64,000 nt of DNA from Holothuria scabra (taxonomy: Eukaryota > Echinodermata > Holothuroidea > Aspidochirotida > Holothuriidae): positions 7,951,787-8,015,786 of the forward strand of contig CM074195.1 in the NCBI GenBank assembly GCA_037179385.1, given 5' to 3'. Below the pieces are notes generated by a model that searched no databases, was not told the origin of the DNA, and saw only the letters and a list, made by a program, of their open reading frames with translations. This document shows positions 12,573 through 24,638 of this stretch, piece after piece. The number at the start of each line of letters is the position of its first letter. Position 1 is the first letter of the stretch. Made by a program: the position numbers and the translations under genes.

Positions 12573-12816
12573 GTTTGTGAATCTACGAGCCCTACTTACC
12601 TCACCTGTTTCACAGCTACTGTATTGCTAACAGAATGATCTGGACAGCCTTCCCTTCCAAGGATGCTTCCGTGTTCAGGATAGATGTATCGGACTGGGAA
12701 GATTTGTTTCATGCCTCTGTCATGCCTCAGGCCTCCTTGGAAAGGAAGGCCGCGTCCAGATCTTCCTGTTAGCAATAGTTGTGAGACAGGTGAGGTAAGT
12801 AGGAGCGAAGTAGATT
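12573..12816. mobile_element. Foldback element FB-1
   Basis: The outer end gtttgtgaatctacgagccc and the opposite end gtaggagcgaagtagatt are imperfect inverted copies bracketing ctacttacctc/gaggtaagtag. Inside, a stem of about 75 bp continues with few mismatches (attgctaacag, atctggac, ccttccYttccaagga pair with complements), leaving a loop of about 60 nt. The ends match FB-2 and FB-3 but the stem and loop do not. Both strands carry a consensus 5' splice-site motif (GAG|GTAAGTAGG). It lies in the intron between receptor exons C and D. Confidence 0.7.
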
Positions 12817-14779
12817 ATGACAATACAAGAATGACACATTTGATGACAGTATTCCTATAGTGTTATTCTGACGACTACAAATATTTTGGCAGTTAGACAG
12901 GGGGTGCACATGGGGCGTATGCAGTATGAGAGTAAAGTTGCAACTTTTGGGGCGGGTGGGGTTGGGAACAGGGGGTGCTTTATTCTTTTAAAAGGTCATG
13001 CTATCCCCTTTAATTACAACATCTTTAGTTTTCTTTAAGTTAAATCTTTGGAATAAGTATTCCAGGCCTAGCCCTCACTCTGTTCTCTGGCCATGGGTTT
13101 GACACACCAGTCAGAACTGGTCAGGCTTAGAGCCTAAAAGGCACCAGTTGCCAATTGTTCACCGTTACGATCGGCACTGAATTAAAACTGACTAGATTCT
13201 GACCAGAACAAGAATGATCCCGCTTCAGAATGTAAGTATATATTAAAATCACAGCTTGAACATATGAAGCTGTGAAAATTTGAACATTCCCTTGGCTCAT
13301 GACAGAAAACTGATTGGACTCCTGAGACGACGTGTGAGAAGTAAATGCCAAACAAAATGGAAAAATGGCATATTTGCCAAGATGATTTGAGAATGGGGTG
13401 TTAACATGGTGAAGGCAAAATGGAAGGAAGTGTTGGTTAGGCTGATACCCTCTGGTATATGGGGCTCCAGTGGCATTTTTGGTTTTGGTCAGACAGTCAT
13501 TGCATGCAATAATGGAATACATCTGATGTGAGCTTAGGAGGTGATATAGACTGATTAAACCAGACACAAACAAAACACAGTGGTGCTTACACCACTTTGT
13601 ACAGTCGAATCCTCAAACTCCCACTAGTGAGGTAATTTCAATAGTGCCTATTTAGTCTGCCAGGCAGGAATGTGCTTATTAATTAAAAGAGATACCCTTT
13701 TAACCCCAGGGGAAGGTAAGTCCATGTTCCTTAGGAGAGTGAAACATGTAATATATTGACACATCTTTGTCATGCAAATTGCCTTGAACATTTCAAAGTC
13801 TTGAAAAAATTAAATTTGTTGTAGAATATGACACACATATACTGCAAATATTAGGTTGCTTTGGCACAACATTTGGAAGATTTTGAAACACCCCTGCTTC
13901 ACAACTTAGATGTAATGTACACATTACAGATTTAACTCCCTTGAAATCTGGACAAACTTATCATGTCCCTAAAATCCTTGCTTGTTGAAAAACTCACAAA
14001 AAGGCACATTGTAAGTGATAACATGGTCCAGTGGGAGCCTATTGTTGTTTGCAGGTTTCTATTGTTCAGAAATCGGCCAAGTGATGACATTAGCCAAGTC
14101 ATAACGTCCACTTTTCAAGGACGAGAATTCTCTAACGATTTGATTTGGACTCACCCATGCCCACGAGTTGGAGAGTACATCTTTCATCTGCTAAACGTGT
14201 GCATAAGTAAATGTTATACAACTTGAGTGATAGGAGGTAAGTGACAAATGAAATAGACTGCCAAATTTTGTTGTCACTGCAGTAGGCCTATTGGAAGTAG
14301 TCTGTGGGAAGATGAATTTGTGATTCTTATGAGGAAGCAGGTCTATCAATTCAGGCCACCATATAATGCTGCAGGACACCTGAAAAAGAAGTTCATTTTG
14401 AGAAAAAGCCTGCAAACCCTTCTGCTATATGCAGCAAACTGATAATATTCAATTCTGACATAAGATCAAAACTGTACGGTACAGTACTTCCATATTTAAC
14501 CTGCCACAGAAAATGGAAGAGCAACAAATGCACACCAACTTTGTCTTTGCTGGTATTTTAAACTTCAAAAGAGAGTGTACCATATTTTTTTACAACCCCT
14601 CTCTTAACTGATACATTCTTACAATTTTTAGACTTATGCAGGAAGTTCCCGACGTGTTTACTTTGTACTTTTGGCACCTGTTACAGCAATATTTAATTCA
14701 AATTGAAAAGTAACAAAGAAACAGGAAAAAAATACTTAATAGATATTTGTCCCCTTTCACAGTCTGTTAATCAACTCAC

Positions 14780-14986
14780 CGGCATTCGAATTGTGGAAGC
14801 TATGCGAATCAGTCTGAAAAGTTGGAATGCTAGTAGTAGTATAATGCTTGTCAGAAGACGGTAAAAATGTGATTGTGTTAAGCTGGGTTGACTTCTCATC
14901 AGCGAAAAATGTGGACAGCAAGGTTGTGGCATCTGTACTTTCTGCTACTGTTTCTGTTGTTATAATTTGCATTGTACTCGTCATTT
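14780..14986 (-). CDS. Receptor gene exon C: Ser/Thr-rich extracellular stalk
   Basis: A 207-nt exon (69 codons, phase 1-1) bounded by acceptor tcatcaacag and donor GCCG|GTGAGT on the minus strand. The translation is rich in Thr and Ser, with runs such as ITTETVAESTDATT and HYTTTSIPTFQTDSHS, and has no cysteine. This is a mucin-like composition suited to O-glycosylation and typical of the membrane-proximal stalk of type I receptors. Its phase-1 entry and exit match the Ig-like exon before it (junction codon GAA) and the transmembrane exon after it (junction codon GGT). Other exons could lie in the 13.8-kb intron downstream. Confidence 0.55.
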
Positions 14987-15696
14987 CTGTTGATGAATGA
15001 GAATAAAAATAGTCAGACTGAGGTGCATTATAACAGATCTTTTGAACTTCTGTCCTGGTAGCTGATAAACAAACTGACTGGAAAGATTTCTCTCTAAAAG
15101 GTGGTTACTGCATTTTGCTAACTCTCACAGCTTCAGCCTGAGAAAATGCCAGATTTCTTAAAGTGAATATATCACTTTGATGCAAACTGTAAACAGGGTT
15201 CCTTCACTTGCTTGGCAATCGATTACTAAGACTTTCCCATGACTTTTCCCAGGGCCAAAAAAAGAATTTCTGTAACTGTTTTCTTGCCATTTTTCATAAA
15301 GTTACAATAAATTTGAGGTGTAGAGAACAAAACAAATTTTGATGTGAATATATGATTATGAGCAAGAAAGAAATATTTCACTTTGTTAATAATTTACATG
15401 GCTTTTTTTCTACAGAACATCAAACATTTTCCTTGAATTCCCAATTTTCCAGGTCTTGAATATTTTCTTTTAATTTTCTGAACTTTTCTGGGTTTTCCAT
15501 GATAGCAGGAACCCAAAGTAAAGAAGCAAATGAGATATATGTGTTGACTTTTTCCATTTGTGCCCTACAACTGACAATAGACACTTTGGTTTGTCAGCAA
15601 AGTTTACAGATGCCACAAGAATTTCCTGAGAAGGGAATGGTCCAGGACAATTTTTGTTTGATGTGTAATTTTCAAAAAATTCCCAAAACCTACCTT

Positions 15697-15910
15697 GTTT
15701 TGTGAATCTATGAGCCCTACTTACCTCACTTATTACTACTACCGGACGACTGGCTCATTGAAGCGCAATCTCGTCAGGAAGCCATCAGGGACACCGGGTA
15801 CACTCTTTCCCTCCTTAGAAGTCCTCTCTCGTCCCGTCTCAACAACTGATTTAATGAGCCAGTCGTCCGGTAGTAGTGATAGGGGAGGTAAGTAGGAGCG
15901 AAATAGATTT
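15697..15910. mobile_element. Foldback element FB-2
   Basis: Shares with FB-1 the left end (ttttgtgaatctatgagccc) and the right end (gaggtaagtaggagcgaa, then atagatt). The inner stem is unrelated to FB-1: actactaccggacgactggc (15735-15754) pairs with its complement near 15860. The loop is GC-balanced and unlike the AT-rich surroundings. Lies in the intron between receptor exons B and C. Confidence 0.7.
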
Positions 15911-16064
15911 GTTTCCCACATTCAGTTCTTGAGTTATAGTTAGTTCAAGATTTAACGACACAGGGAACACCAATGTGTTATACAGTGTCAGTCAACTCGA
16001 CAAAAAAGTCTAAAGTTAAAATTGCTTTTTAGATATGCATGGTTTAAGTTAAAGTATGGTTTCC

Positions 16065-16135
16065 TTTTAGTTGCCTCTTAAGACAGGCCAGAAATACCAT
16101 GGACATATTCTATGACTCCCAGCCCGCAGGGGGCA
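16065..16135 (+). repeat. Dispersed tail motif, copy 2
   Basis: agttgcctcttaagacaggc, agaaataccatggacatatt, tctatgactcccagcccgca then ggggg. Partner of the copy at 10070. Confidence 0.45.
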
Positions 16136-16410
16136 TTCAGTTCTTGAGACATTAGCAATTGAATTGACACATTCTTTACAAAAGGTAGGTTGAAACAAGC
16201 AATATCATGTCACAGATTCAATGTCAATGTTTTATTTTCTTTAAAATTTATTTACCACCAATGTTGTACAACTAAACTGTGATATATTGATACCAAAAAT
16301 GAATCTTGAGCAATGGAAGTTGAAAACTTTACACACATTAGGGGCGGGACCGGAACCAAACCAGCTGCTTGAATTTCTTACTAAAGTACGTAGAACAAAA
16401 AAATACTTAC

Positions 16411-16734
16411 CAAATACATTTATATGAAACACGTAACCATGGTGACAACTGTCATGGTAACTATCATCTATACAACACTTAACGCTTTCTTCACCATATC
16501 TCCTAAACGTCCATGGAATTGAACAAAAACATTGATATTGTCCTGTGTGAGGTTTCCATTGTAATAAACAATCACAACCACGAAGATGGCGCCCTCTATT
16601 TTGCAAGGACACCGATACAGTTCTCATCCTTGGTTCTGATGTTGTGAAAGGGATACAGGTAAAAATTGCTTCTTTATTGATTTCGAGGAAGTACCTCCCA
16701 TCCAAATGTGGAGTTACAGAACTAATAGCACCAT
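16411..16734 (-). CDS. Receptor gene exon B: cysteine-rich Ig-like extracellular domain
   Basis: A 324-nt exon (108 codons, phase 1-1) with a T-rich polypyrimidine acceptor ending ccaacag and donor TTTG|GTAAGT on the minus strand. Symmetric phase-1 exons are typical of extracellular Ig-superfamily domains. The translation has a B-strand-like KEAIFTC, an F-strand-like GQYQCFC and a G-strand-like YVFHINVF at its end. It contains eight cysteines, including paired CDC, CFC and CC motifs. It lacks the usual Trp after the first Cys and has an unusually long F-G interval of about 35 residues, so 'Ig-like' is a structural guess. It would follow the signal-peptide exon and precede the Ser/Thr stalk, giving a ligand-binding ectodomain. 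A different disulfide-rich fold is the main alternative. Confidence 0.55.
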
Positions 16735-17124
16735 CTGTTGGTATAAAAAAAAAAAATAAACACATTATTGTTGAAACATGAACTACCCCCTCACCTTCCT
16801 GGTGGGTGCGTGAATTTCAATAGTAACTATACTTACCCCTTGCTACATCTAACTTCCATATTACCCGTGCACCACGTACTACTCAGAAAAGTTCTGGGAA
16901 AATAGGTGGGTAGCATGTGAAGTCTAAGCTATGAGCCTAGATGAGAAAGCCTGCACGATTTTTTGACCCCGGGCCCACAAAACATGCCATGAGACCTTGA
17001 GAGGGGACCGGTAAAAGTATACTCTATGAGGAGATAGATAAGTACCAAAATGAAGAGAAGAACTTCCCTTACATTCCTAGTTGAAAAAGCTCAGAAGGGG
17101 GCAATGCTAGAACATTTAAGGTAA

Positions 17125-17378
17125 GGAGCAGTCCCCCCAAACTTATTATGAAGAAAAAGCTAAATAACTCAATTTTCATCTTTATTTTCTCTTCAAAGTA
17201 TCTTTAATAACATTTTATGACTTTACTATTGCATATTCAAGGTAAACCAAGTAGTAATTTCTGTTTAATTTCACATTTGAAGAGAAAAAAACATTGTCAC
17301 ATGACTCTCAACAGCCAATCATGAAACTGGACCGTCTACTACACTTTTTCAATTTGGGATGACTGCTCCTGTCCAAGA
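17125..17378 (-). mobile_element. Family B MITE, near full length
   Basis: gtaaggagcagtccccccaa and tttgggatgactgctcctgt form the TIRs. The interior has atttctcttcaaagtatctt-like sequence, ggtaaaccaagtag and gactctcaacagccaatcat. A second partial copy follows directly (17379-17545). Confidence 0.75.
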
Positions 17379-17545
17379 CCAGCTAAATCACACAATTTTC
17401 TTATTTCTCTTCAAAGAACATTCTTTCATATATTTTAAAAAGTCCTTCAGTACTGCATATATTCAAGGTAAACCAAGCAGTTACTACTAGTTAATTTCAC
17501 CAGTGAAAACATGTCACATGATCCCAAGGGCCAATTATGAAACAG
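17379..17545 (-). mobile_element. Family B MITE, partial, abutting the previous copy
   Basis: Repeats the interior of the copy at 17125-17378: agctaaatcacacaattttc, ttcaaggtaaaccaagcagt, ccaagggccaattatgaaac. This is a head-to-tail pair. Confidence 0.65.
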
Positions 17546-19224
17546 AAAAATATTATACTAATTCAAGTCTGGGTGTCTGCATTTCCCATAATTCAGCACA
17601 AAAATTGAACCTGATGAAGTGTGCTTTCCTGTACAGTTCCTTGTCCATTCTTCCAGAAATTGACCAATGAGGCAAAGATAATTTGTATTGTTTGAGAGAA
17701 TCCAATATCCACTCTTGTATGGTAAATGAGGTCATGAATGCAGTAACCTAATTGGTCGCCCCAAATTTAGGGCAGTTAAATTATTAGAGTACAGAACGGT
17801 ACAACCTTTTGTAAAAAGCGAAATTATTTACAGTATGCTAGATTTTATTAAGTATTTTGAAAAGCAGTTGTGTACTTCAACAAGACTATCAGCAACAAAT
17901 TTCAATGCATGGCCACATATAAATACTTCATCTAGGGGTATGCAAAGTTCACACAGCTGACAAGTCCAATTTGGCTTGATGTTTTACAAACTACTGTAAG
18001 CTAGCATACTGACTGATGTGCCATAAAGTTGCCACACTTATGATACCAGTCACTTTGTACTCAGTTTTCTTAAATACAAAATCTTGTTATTTCAAACAAA
18101 TCCTTTTCTTTGGGGCCATATGGATACATTTTCAAATGCAATATTTCCCTTTCAAGGACGAGAGCAGTCAATATCATACATCCCAAGTGACCCTCATTTC
18201 ACGGGTTTGACCCCCATTTGAAAACCCAAACCTGCTGACCTACCCAGCACCCTGAGAAACCTGTATTTCAAATCTCCGCAGTATTCTTAGTTAGAGAACC
18301 ACCCAAATTAACAAATAATACAGCTTATCAATAACTACAAATTCAGTAAATCATATGATCTCAGATGACATTCAACTGCTCATGCTGCTATAATGCATAG
18401 GCCTAGGCCTAGATACTGTACGTATGCACCTATGTTTGCTGTCACAACATCACTATTATTAGCTAACCTTCGCGGCAGGTATATATATTCCTTTCACTGC
18501 GTAAATAGTGTATTAACGTCATGCAACGCAGGGTTCAATAGCAATAATGAATGCCCACTTTTTGGGTTGGGGGGGGGTGTCTCAGAGTTTCCCACCAAAC
18601 GAACGTTCTGGACTCTCTTGACAGTTCTTGACTGTGTTTTCATGGCTAGAACACTATGTGAGATGTACACAAATATATAGGCCTAGCCTATTAGAAATCA
18701 CTTGCAACATGGTACGACCTTTATTATATCGAGTTGACATTTGCAAACTGTACGGTACCGCACCAAAATTTAGGACAATAATAACAATTGAATATTGTGA
18801 TCAGGAGAGGTTTTAAGTAATTGCGCCTTTGGATGTATCTAGCTATTTTGGCAAATCTCTCAATACAATATATTATAAGGTTACCCCCCAAAAATCAGTA
18901 CCGTACTGAATTTTTTTGAGGTAACTTAAAGAAATTTTGTTGACTGATTTGCCAAAAAAGTGCTACCATTTTGCTTGTAGACACTTCTACACCTCCCCTT
19001 ACACCCCTCCCCCAGGTCAGTTATCCACCAACAGACAGATTTGTTGTACCCAGGTATAGCCTCGAAAAACTTGGGAGCTATGCAATATCACCTCAACTTG
19101 AAATACGGTTGTAGTATGTAGACTTTGTTGTTTGAACATGACTGGCTGTGGAGACTCATACGCCACCATTTTTTCTCTTCAAATGTGAACTTTACTAGGA
19201 GACACTTCTCCGTTTACCTTGGAT

Positions 19225-19520
19225 ATATTCACGAATCCAGACAGCAAGTGATGGTCTGATTTCAGTCGGCCATAACTGGGGTCCGTCACCTTTAAATCTT
19301 TTGATTTCCTTGCTTACCTCTATCATGAATGTTTGTACACGAATTTGTGTCTTAAATTCTCCAATGTCACTAAATGTTTGAAATTCATGTAAACAATAAA
19401 TAAAGACGATTTTAGGCTGATGGACCCCACTTATGGCGGCCTACAGTCACTAAAAACAAGTGCTAATCAGATTCGTCCATATGCAATATTCAGGGCTTAA
19501 AAAATTTTCTGATGTCTTGT
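19225..19520 (+). mobile_element. Family F TIR element
   Basis: The two ends are imperfect inverted repeats of about 55 bp: cataactggggtccgtcacc near the left and ctgatggaccccacttatgg near the right. The interior has gatttccttgcttacctcta and aattcatgtaaacaataaat. Its only other copy here is at 62499-62790 in reverse. Confidence 0.7.
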
Positions 19521-19634
19521 TACCCTATTGGGCAACCCATTTTTTTAAATTAGTAGTTTTTGGAAGATACTTTTAAGAGAACTTTGTGATATTTGGCTAT
19601 TGCTTCAAAATAAATTGGAGGGGGGAACCAGTCT

Positions 19635-19893
19635 TGACCTTTGAAAGGGATATGCAGTCACCCCAACTTGAGGCAATGTATGACTGTCCTTTTTCATGAT
19701 TGGCCCATAAGTGTCATGTGACAGCATGTTTTTCTCCTCAAATGTGAAATTTACTAGAAGTTACTGCTTAGTTTACCTTATGCTCAACACTGAAGAAGTT
19801 CTAAAATACTTTGAAGAGAAATCAGAAGAAAATTGTTGAGATTTACCAGTTGCTTCGAATTACCTTTGATGGGAATGCTCCTGAACTTGTTAC
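19635..19893 (+). mobile_element. Family B MITE
   Basis: Starts gacctttgaaagggatatgc then agtcaccccaact. Includes tttcatgattggcccataag, tgtgaaatttactagaagtt and gggaatgctcctgaac near the right end. Confidence 0.7.
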
Positions 19894-21179
19894 GTAACAA
19901 GTAGTGTTTTCATTCAAATGGTCACAGACTGAGAATTTCTACAAACCCTAAACCTAAAGTGTGATATGGGGTGATGAGCAACTGTCTCACATTCATTCCA
20001 AACTCCTTTACATTTATAGTATGACTGGCCCCATCCCCCTACCCGTAAATGTACCTCTAATTCATGCTGGATGGCTTGTGTTATAATAAGGCACTATTAA
20101 CTCAGCCCCTTAATAGAGAAAACTCCACCTAGATGGATTTAGAACAAGTAAAATTTTCCAACTATATTTGCTTCCTTTTTCTTTTGGTTCTGTCCATCTC
20201 CATAATTTTTACCACTGTTTCAGGAGATAGGGACTGATAATAAGCTAGTTTGGTATTGAATGTATAGCGCTATACTCCTTATTAAATGTTACTAGGATGG
20301 ATTTAGAAAGAATAATTGCACCAAATTTTCATGTAAACTCAAACTTTTTAATACGTACTGTATGTGGGGGGTTGGTTTGTCTATCCTGACTATTTGGAGG
20401 TTGTGCACATGTGCGTATAGCCACCAAAACAAAGTACCGAACTGGCTTATTATTAGCCCATAGGACCTTACTCAATCCATCATAATTCCTCTGTGTTGCG
20501 TTTCCAACATCATATGCTATAAATGCACAACCAATTCAACAAACACAAAAATAATCAAATTTGACTTACTTTAAATTTATAAAATGCTTGTGAAAAAGCA
20601 GTGGTCTGCAAGCAGACAGCATTGTGCACCATGTGCAATCTTAGCGAACTGCAGGGACTTACTTTATTTATTTCCACTTTCTAAACCACTGACACTTTCC
20701 AGTGCCAAAAAAGTAACAAAATGATGTGGAATTTTGACCTTCCAAAAGCAATCACTCAGACAGTGGCATGAGACCCAAGGGAGGAAGAGGGAGAGTTCAG
20801 TGGAATTGAACCCCTTCCCCAGCTGGGTTATATTATTACATGAAAATGTAGTTTCTAAAGAAGTAATGGAGCCACAAAGGTGGGCCACAGGGCAATTCAT
20901 TCCATATTTAACAAAGTAACAACTAACAAAACTAGACAACCCGTACTTGCAGGCAAGTACAAATCGAAGCCTCTGAAGATGATACGAAACAAAGATGAAA
21001 CGTCCATATACGCTGCCTAATTTTATTATTGAAAACTGAGTGAGATGCAGTAAGTTGCAAATGGCTTGCCAAGCTCACTTCTTGAGAGCAAAAAATATTC
21101 TGCTGCCAAATTTTTATACTCAACCTGTGAAAGAAGCATATCTTCCAAGCAGTCAACAGAAAGCTGTGACACAGTTATA

Positions 21180-21740
21180 GCGAATATTTGACCATTTGAG
21201 CATGCGCAGTCAAAGCCGAGACTGCCAGAGTGAATTTATGTGAAAGATTTGCGCGTTAAACAAACGGACATTTTCAAAAGAGTTGTCGTTGCTTCAAAAG
21301 CAGCCTTATACTGCGCAGTGGTGTTCAAGTCAGTACGTCAGCGTAACAGTCGGTCAATCATTCGACCACAGTGTACTTAACGGCAAGGCACTGAAGTCAG
21401 ATGGTATTGAAGTACAGGTAAGCAGTATACGTTTTGTTTGCGTTCCCATTCCTATACGTGTACGTCCATAATGAACGTATATGCTTGATGACGGATGGAT
21501 TTTGAAAAATTCTGCAATTCGAGTGCGTAGCAGTTCGCTTGGCCAATAATTTAATGTTGCACTTGTGCACAGGAGAACCTATATCGAACCTGCACGCAGG
21601 CGAAAAACTCTTTTTCATGCGTAGCAGTTCGTTATGGCAATACGTTCATGTGGAGTTTGTGTGCATGAGAAGGTATATCGAGTCGCATAAGCAGTCGAAA
21701 AAGCACGTGACAAGTAGAGCAATCCTGCAATCGAAGCTGT
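21180..21740. promoter_or_regulatory. CpG-bearing unique block, possible promoter or first exon
   Basis: This stretch has many more CpG dinucleotides than its surroundings (gcgcgtt, gtacgtcag, cggcaaggc, cgtagcagttcg and others). A strong donor, GTACAG|GTAAGC, lies at about 21418/21419 on the plus strand. That arrangement is compatible with a first exon of a plus-strand transcript. The same block contains a diverged tandem duplication (21525-21712). There is no TATA box or coding start I would defend. Confidence 0.3.
21525..21712 (+). repeat. Diverged tandem duplication, 94-bp unit
   Basis: Two copies begin with gcgtagcagttcg at 21525 and again at 21619. They also share gagaacctatatcga versus gagaaggtatatcga, then a gcgaaaaa/gtcgaaaaa segment in register. 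Spacing is exactly 94 bp. The copies are clearly diverged. Confidence 0.6.
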
Positions 21741-21872
21741 AGGCTTCGATTAACAATGAATAATTTTATCAGACTATAGATCCTTTCCAAATGGCTATTG
21801 CAAAGGACTGTAGGAATGTCCATGAGTTTAGTTTTTTGCCACAGAAGGCTAAAGTGCCATATATATATAAAA

Positions 21873-22275
21873 AAAAAAAAAAAAAATCAAATACCAAAAC
21901 CCTATCCTGCAATAGTTTGTAATTACTATTTGGGAAAGGGTCTTTTTAAAATGCTGCAGAAGAGTAAAGAACCACATGTAATCTTATTTGACAAAAGTAA
22001 TGAACAAGATGAACAAGATTTTTCCATCCTATATAAACACAGAGAATACCATTTAAAGGAGTTTACTTCATGGTATGGTAAAACAACAAGAGCCCAATGG
22101 GCACTGTGGTTCAGTTTAATGCAGAGTGACCTGTGTTCAGTGAAATCTACAGATTTCAGTTATTGCCCTCTTAAAACTTTGAATGATCCAAAATATGTGT
22201 ACAACCCGAAGGAATCATTACTGAACAAACACAAAGGCCAAATTTCTAACGTGTTTGGGTGTATAAGCATGCAAA
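21873..22275 (+). CDS. Uncharacterised coding-like ORF, possible internal exon
   Basis: About 130 codons are open from just after an A-rich run (about 21873-21888) to the strong donor-like site AACCAG|GTGAGA near 22275; the frame closes with TGA four codons later. The translation is mixed and globular-looking, with aromatic-rich pieces (FTSWYGKTTRAQWALWF) and a charged segment (KSNEQDEQDF), unlike the low-complexity frames around it. I do not recognise a family. No clear acceptor is visible upstream. It may be an exon of a plus-strand gene, a transposon fragment or a retrocopy; the A-rich run and the tandem repeats just downstream favour caution. Confidence 0.25.
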
Positions 22276-22344
22276 ACCAGGTGAGATAAAAAATCTATTG
22301 AACCTATCTTTATCTAGCTTACAAGATTTTCTAAATTAACATTT

Positions 22345-22736
22345 CCAGCAGTTGACCTCCAGTGACCCTGATGACCTTTAACCTTAACCAAACACAGATT
22401 GATATGTCCTTTCCACCTTAAAATACTGTGTCAAAACTTTTTTCAGTGTATGACCCCTGGTGACCCCAGATGACCCCTTGACCTTCACCAAACATATCCA
22501 ATTTCATCCTTATACCATAACACATCCACACACCAAGTATGACATTTATCCAAGTTTCCTATCTAGAGATATTGTATTGAGAAGGTTTTTAGTTTTTGAC
22601 CTCTGGCGACCCCAAATGACCTTTGACCTGCACCAAAAACGATAGGGCACACCTTCTCCCTATGACAAATCTATGTACCAAATCAAAGTTCCATCCAACC
22701 TTCCCTTGTTGAGTTAGAGCGTACCGAAGCAAGTGT

Positions 22737-22767
<31 letters not shown>

Positions 22768-22820
22768 ACACACACGCCAACCTGACTACATAGGTTCCTT
22801 TGCTACCGCAAGGAACCAAA
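22345..22820 (+). repeat. Imperfect tandem array with a (CA)n tract
   Basis: Three units of 100-150 bp begin ttgacctccagtgaccctga, atgacccctggtgaccccag and ttgacctctggcgaccccaa, each followed by atgacc and accaaa-type sequence. A (CA)n microsatellite lies at about 22736-22774, and a hairpin (aggttcct ... aggaacc) ends the unit. Probably one dispersed repeat type common in marine invertebrates. Confidence 0.7.
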
Positions 22821-22999
22821 AATGACATTGGATACTTGGTGTAAAAAGCATTACAAAAGCCAAAATTAGCCACAACTCCCATCAAAATCCATCACAAGTT
22901 GACAATTTTACAGGGTAATTTCTAATTTGCATTTAATCATGAATAAACAATGGGCTCAGTGTGCAAAGTTTGCCAAATCTAGAGAGGCACATGCCATAT

Positions 23000-24180
23000 G
23001 ACTAATGTTATCTTTTTGTTTTTACCATCTTCATTTCAAGGATAGTTGTAACATAATTTGTCCTGAGGGTTTCATTTTAGAAACCACCATAAACTCTGGG
23101 CAAAGTTTTAATATAGGATTAGCAAAAGAAAGGGCAACACATGTGAAACACTGTACACCATGATTTTTTGCATCTATAGATAACCACGAAGCTGCTTCAG
23201 AATTGCAAAAGATGTTGACTTATTACTCCAATGGATTTTACCTCACAAAAACTTACTCTCCTTGCAACTGCCAATTGAGGTTGTGGCTTTTGCTGACATG
23301 TGGTATAAAGGCTTTGCAAGTGCGTCATGGAACCGCCATGCTGGAGGACATTCATGCCAAATACACGTGGCTTTGTGCTGAAAGCGCTGCACAGTGTGCA
23401 CTTTGGTAAGCACGGTGTGCACACATTCAACGAGCAAGCGCGTCCAGTGTGGTTTACTACGTAGTCGCAGGTACTCCAACATGGCCACCGGAGTATTATG
23501 ACATCATGTGAAAAGCCTCTATACTATATACCTTTTAGGAGTCTGGGAAGGGTGACTTCCATGCAATCAAGTGAATATTATTGAAAAATTCTAAGTGAAA
23601 GTTTTCTGGCATATTCCAAGTAATGATGGCGCTGTGACTGCCATTCCAAAATCCTGGACTACTTCTGTGCAATCTCCACAGTAAGCAGAATTCTAACCAG
23701 GGAGTTGCCATTTGGAGCCCTGGACAAACTACCACTCTAGGTACAGAGTGAAGGTGGATATAATTCATGTAATAAACTTTTCACTTTTTCTATACTTAAA
23801 TACATACAGGTCAAGTGATTCCACAAAGAAGGATATTAAATGCTACCAAGCAACTCCTGCCAACTTTTCTCTAAACAATCTTGATTTTGACACCAAACCT
23901 TTCAACAGAATGATATGGTGTCACCATGATGAAACATACAGTGCAGTTACATATTATATACAACTGAATGTTTATTGTAAGGTACAGCAAACCTGTCTGA
24001 GGTCCCAGTACAGTATTTGATATGGGATGGGAACATGGAAAATATCTTTGGAGAATGAAGGAGGTAATAGAATGTTTGATGCTCTGATTTATGGAAGGAT
24101 GCACAGAAGGTAAAAGAAAACCTGTCTGAGGAGAAGAGCTCTGTACCGGAACCACATGGGCATGCATTCAAGGCAGGTCT
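23000..24180. other. Intronic stretch, no gene recognised
   Basis: A GC-richer patch at 23300-23490 is open in several frames on both strands but shows no start, splice or domain signal I trust. Confidence 0.35.
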
Positions 24181-24185
24181 GAGAT

Positions 24186-24300
24186 AGTTAGATGGAGTTT
24201 TACAACCCAGTTTCCAACCTATTGGTTTAAGTGGAACCAAAGCCTTTTCCCAGTTGTGGCACACTGGCTTGTTTTCCATACTATTGCTGTGTGGGGCCCC
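24186..24300 (-). mobile_element. tRNA-derived SINE 3' half
   Basis: Reverse orientation: gttagatggagttttacaac, agtttccaacctattggttt, cccagttgtggcacactggc, ttgttttccatact. Confidence 0.75.
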
Positions 24301-24638
24301 CTTCAGTGTTGGCTATCACTCTCTGATGATCAGTTAGGGTGCAACATTAAAAAGGGGGGGGGGCAGAGTTCCAGGTTGAGTTTGAAAGAAAAGTCCAGGG
24401 CCAGAATTATTTTTAGTTCATTAAAGAGGAATGTACTCTAAGTATTCTGAGGAAATCTGTATTCATTTCCCATCTTTGAGATATTTACAATTGAATGTGG
24501 TACATAATTGCAAATTGTCAACATAGAATACACTTGAAGCAAGCATGCAGACCTGTGTGATCTCACATTTTTGGTCAATGTGTTTTTCTTTTGAGTTATA
24601 ACCAACCACCAAATTTCACAAAACTCCCTGGTTTGGGA

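Noticed and set aside
13127..13573. 148-codon minus-strand ORF
   Set aside because: No domain, no exon-like splice edges in phase with the receptor exons, and AT-driven composition. Probably a chance frame in the intron.
14191..14382. Possible extra receptor exon after cttctttttcag
   Set aside because: Read in the required phase 1 it meets a stop after nine codons. Kept only as a remote alternative terminal exon.
16241..16410. Extension of the Ig-like frame past the donor at 16410
   Set aside because: A strong GTAAGT donor ends the exon in phase 1. The downstream translation is intron with low-complexity Phe.
20664..20939. Minus-strand ORF with a possible exon (ttctttag acceptor, N-glycosylation-like motifs)
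   Set aside because: The donor is poor (AAG|GTCAAA) and the exit phase (0) does not fit the phase-1 chain of the receptor.
22735..22820. (CA)n tract with hairpin as a CRISPR-like or regulatory array
   Set aside because: A simple microsatellite at the end of a dispersed repeat; nothing array-like with spacers.
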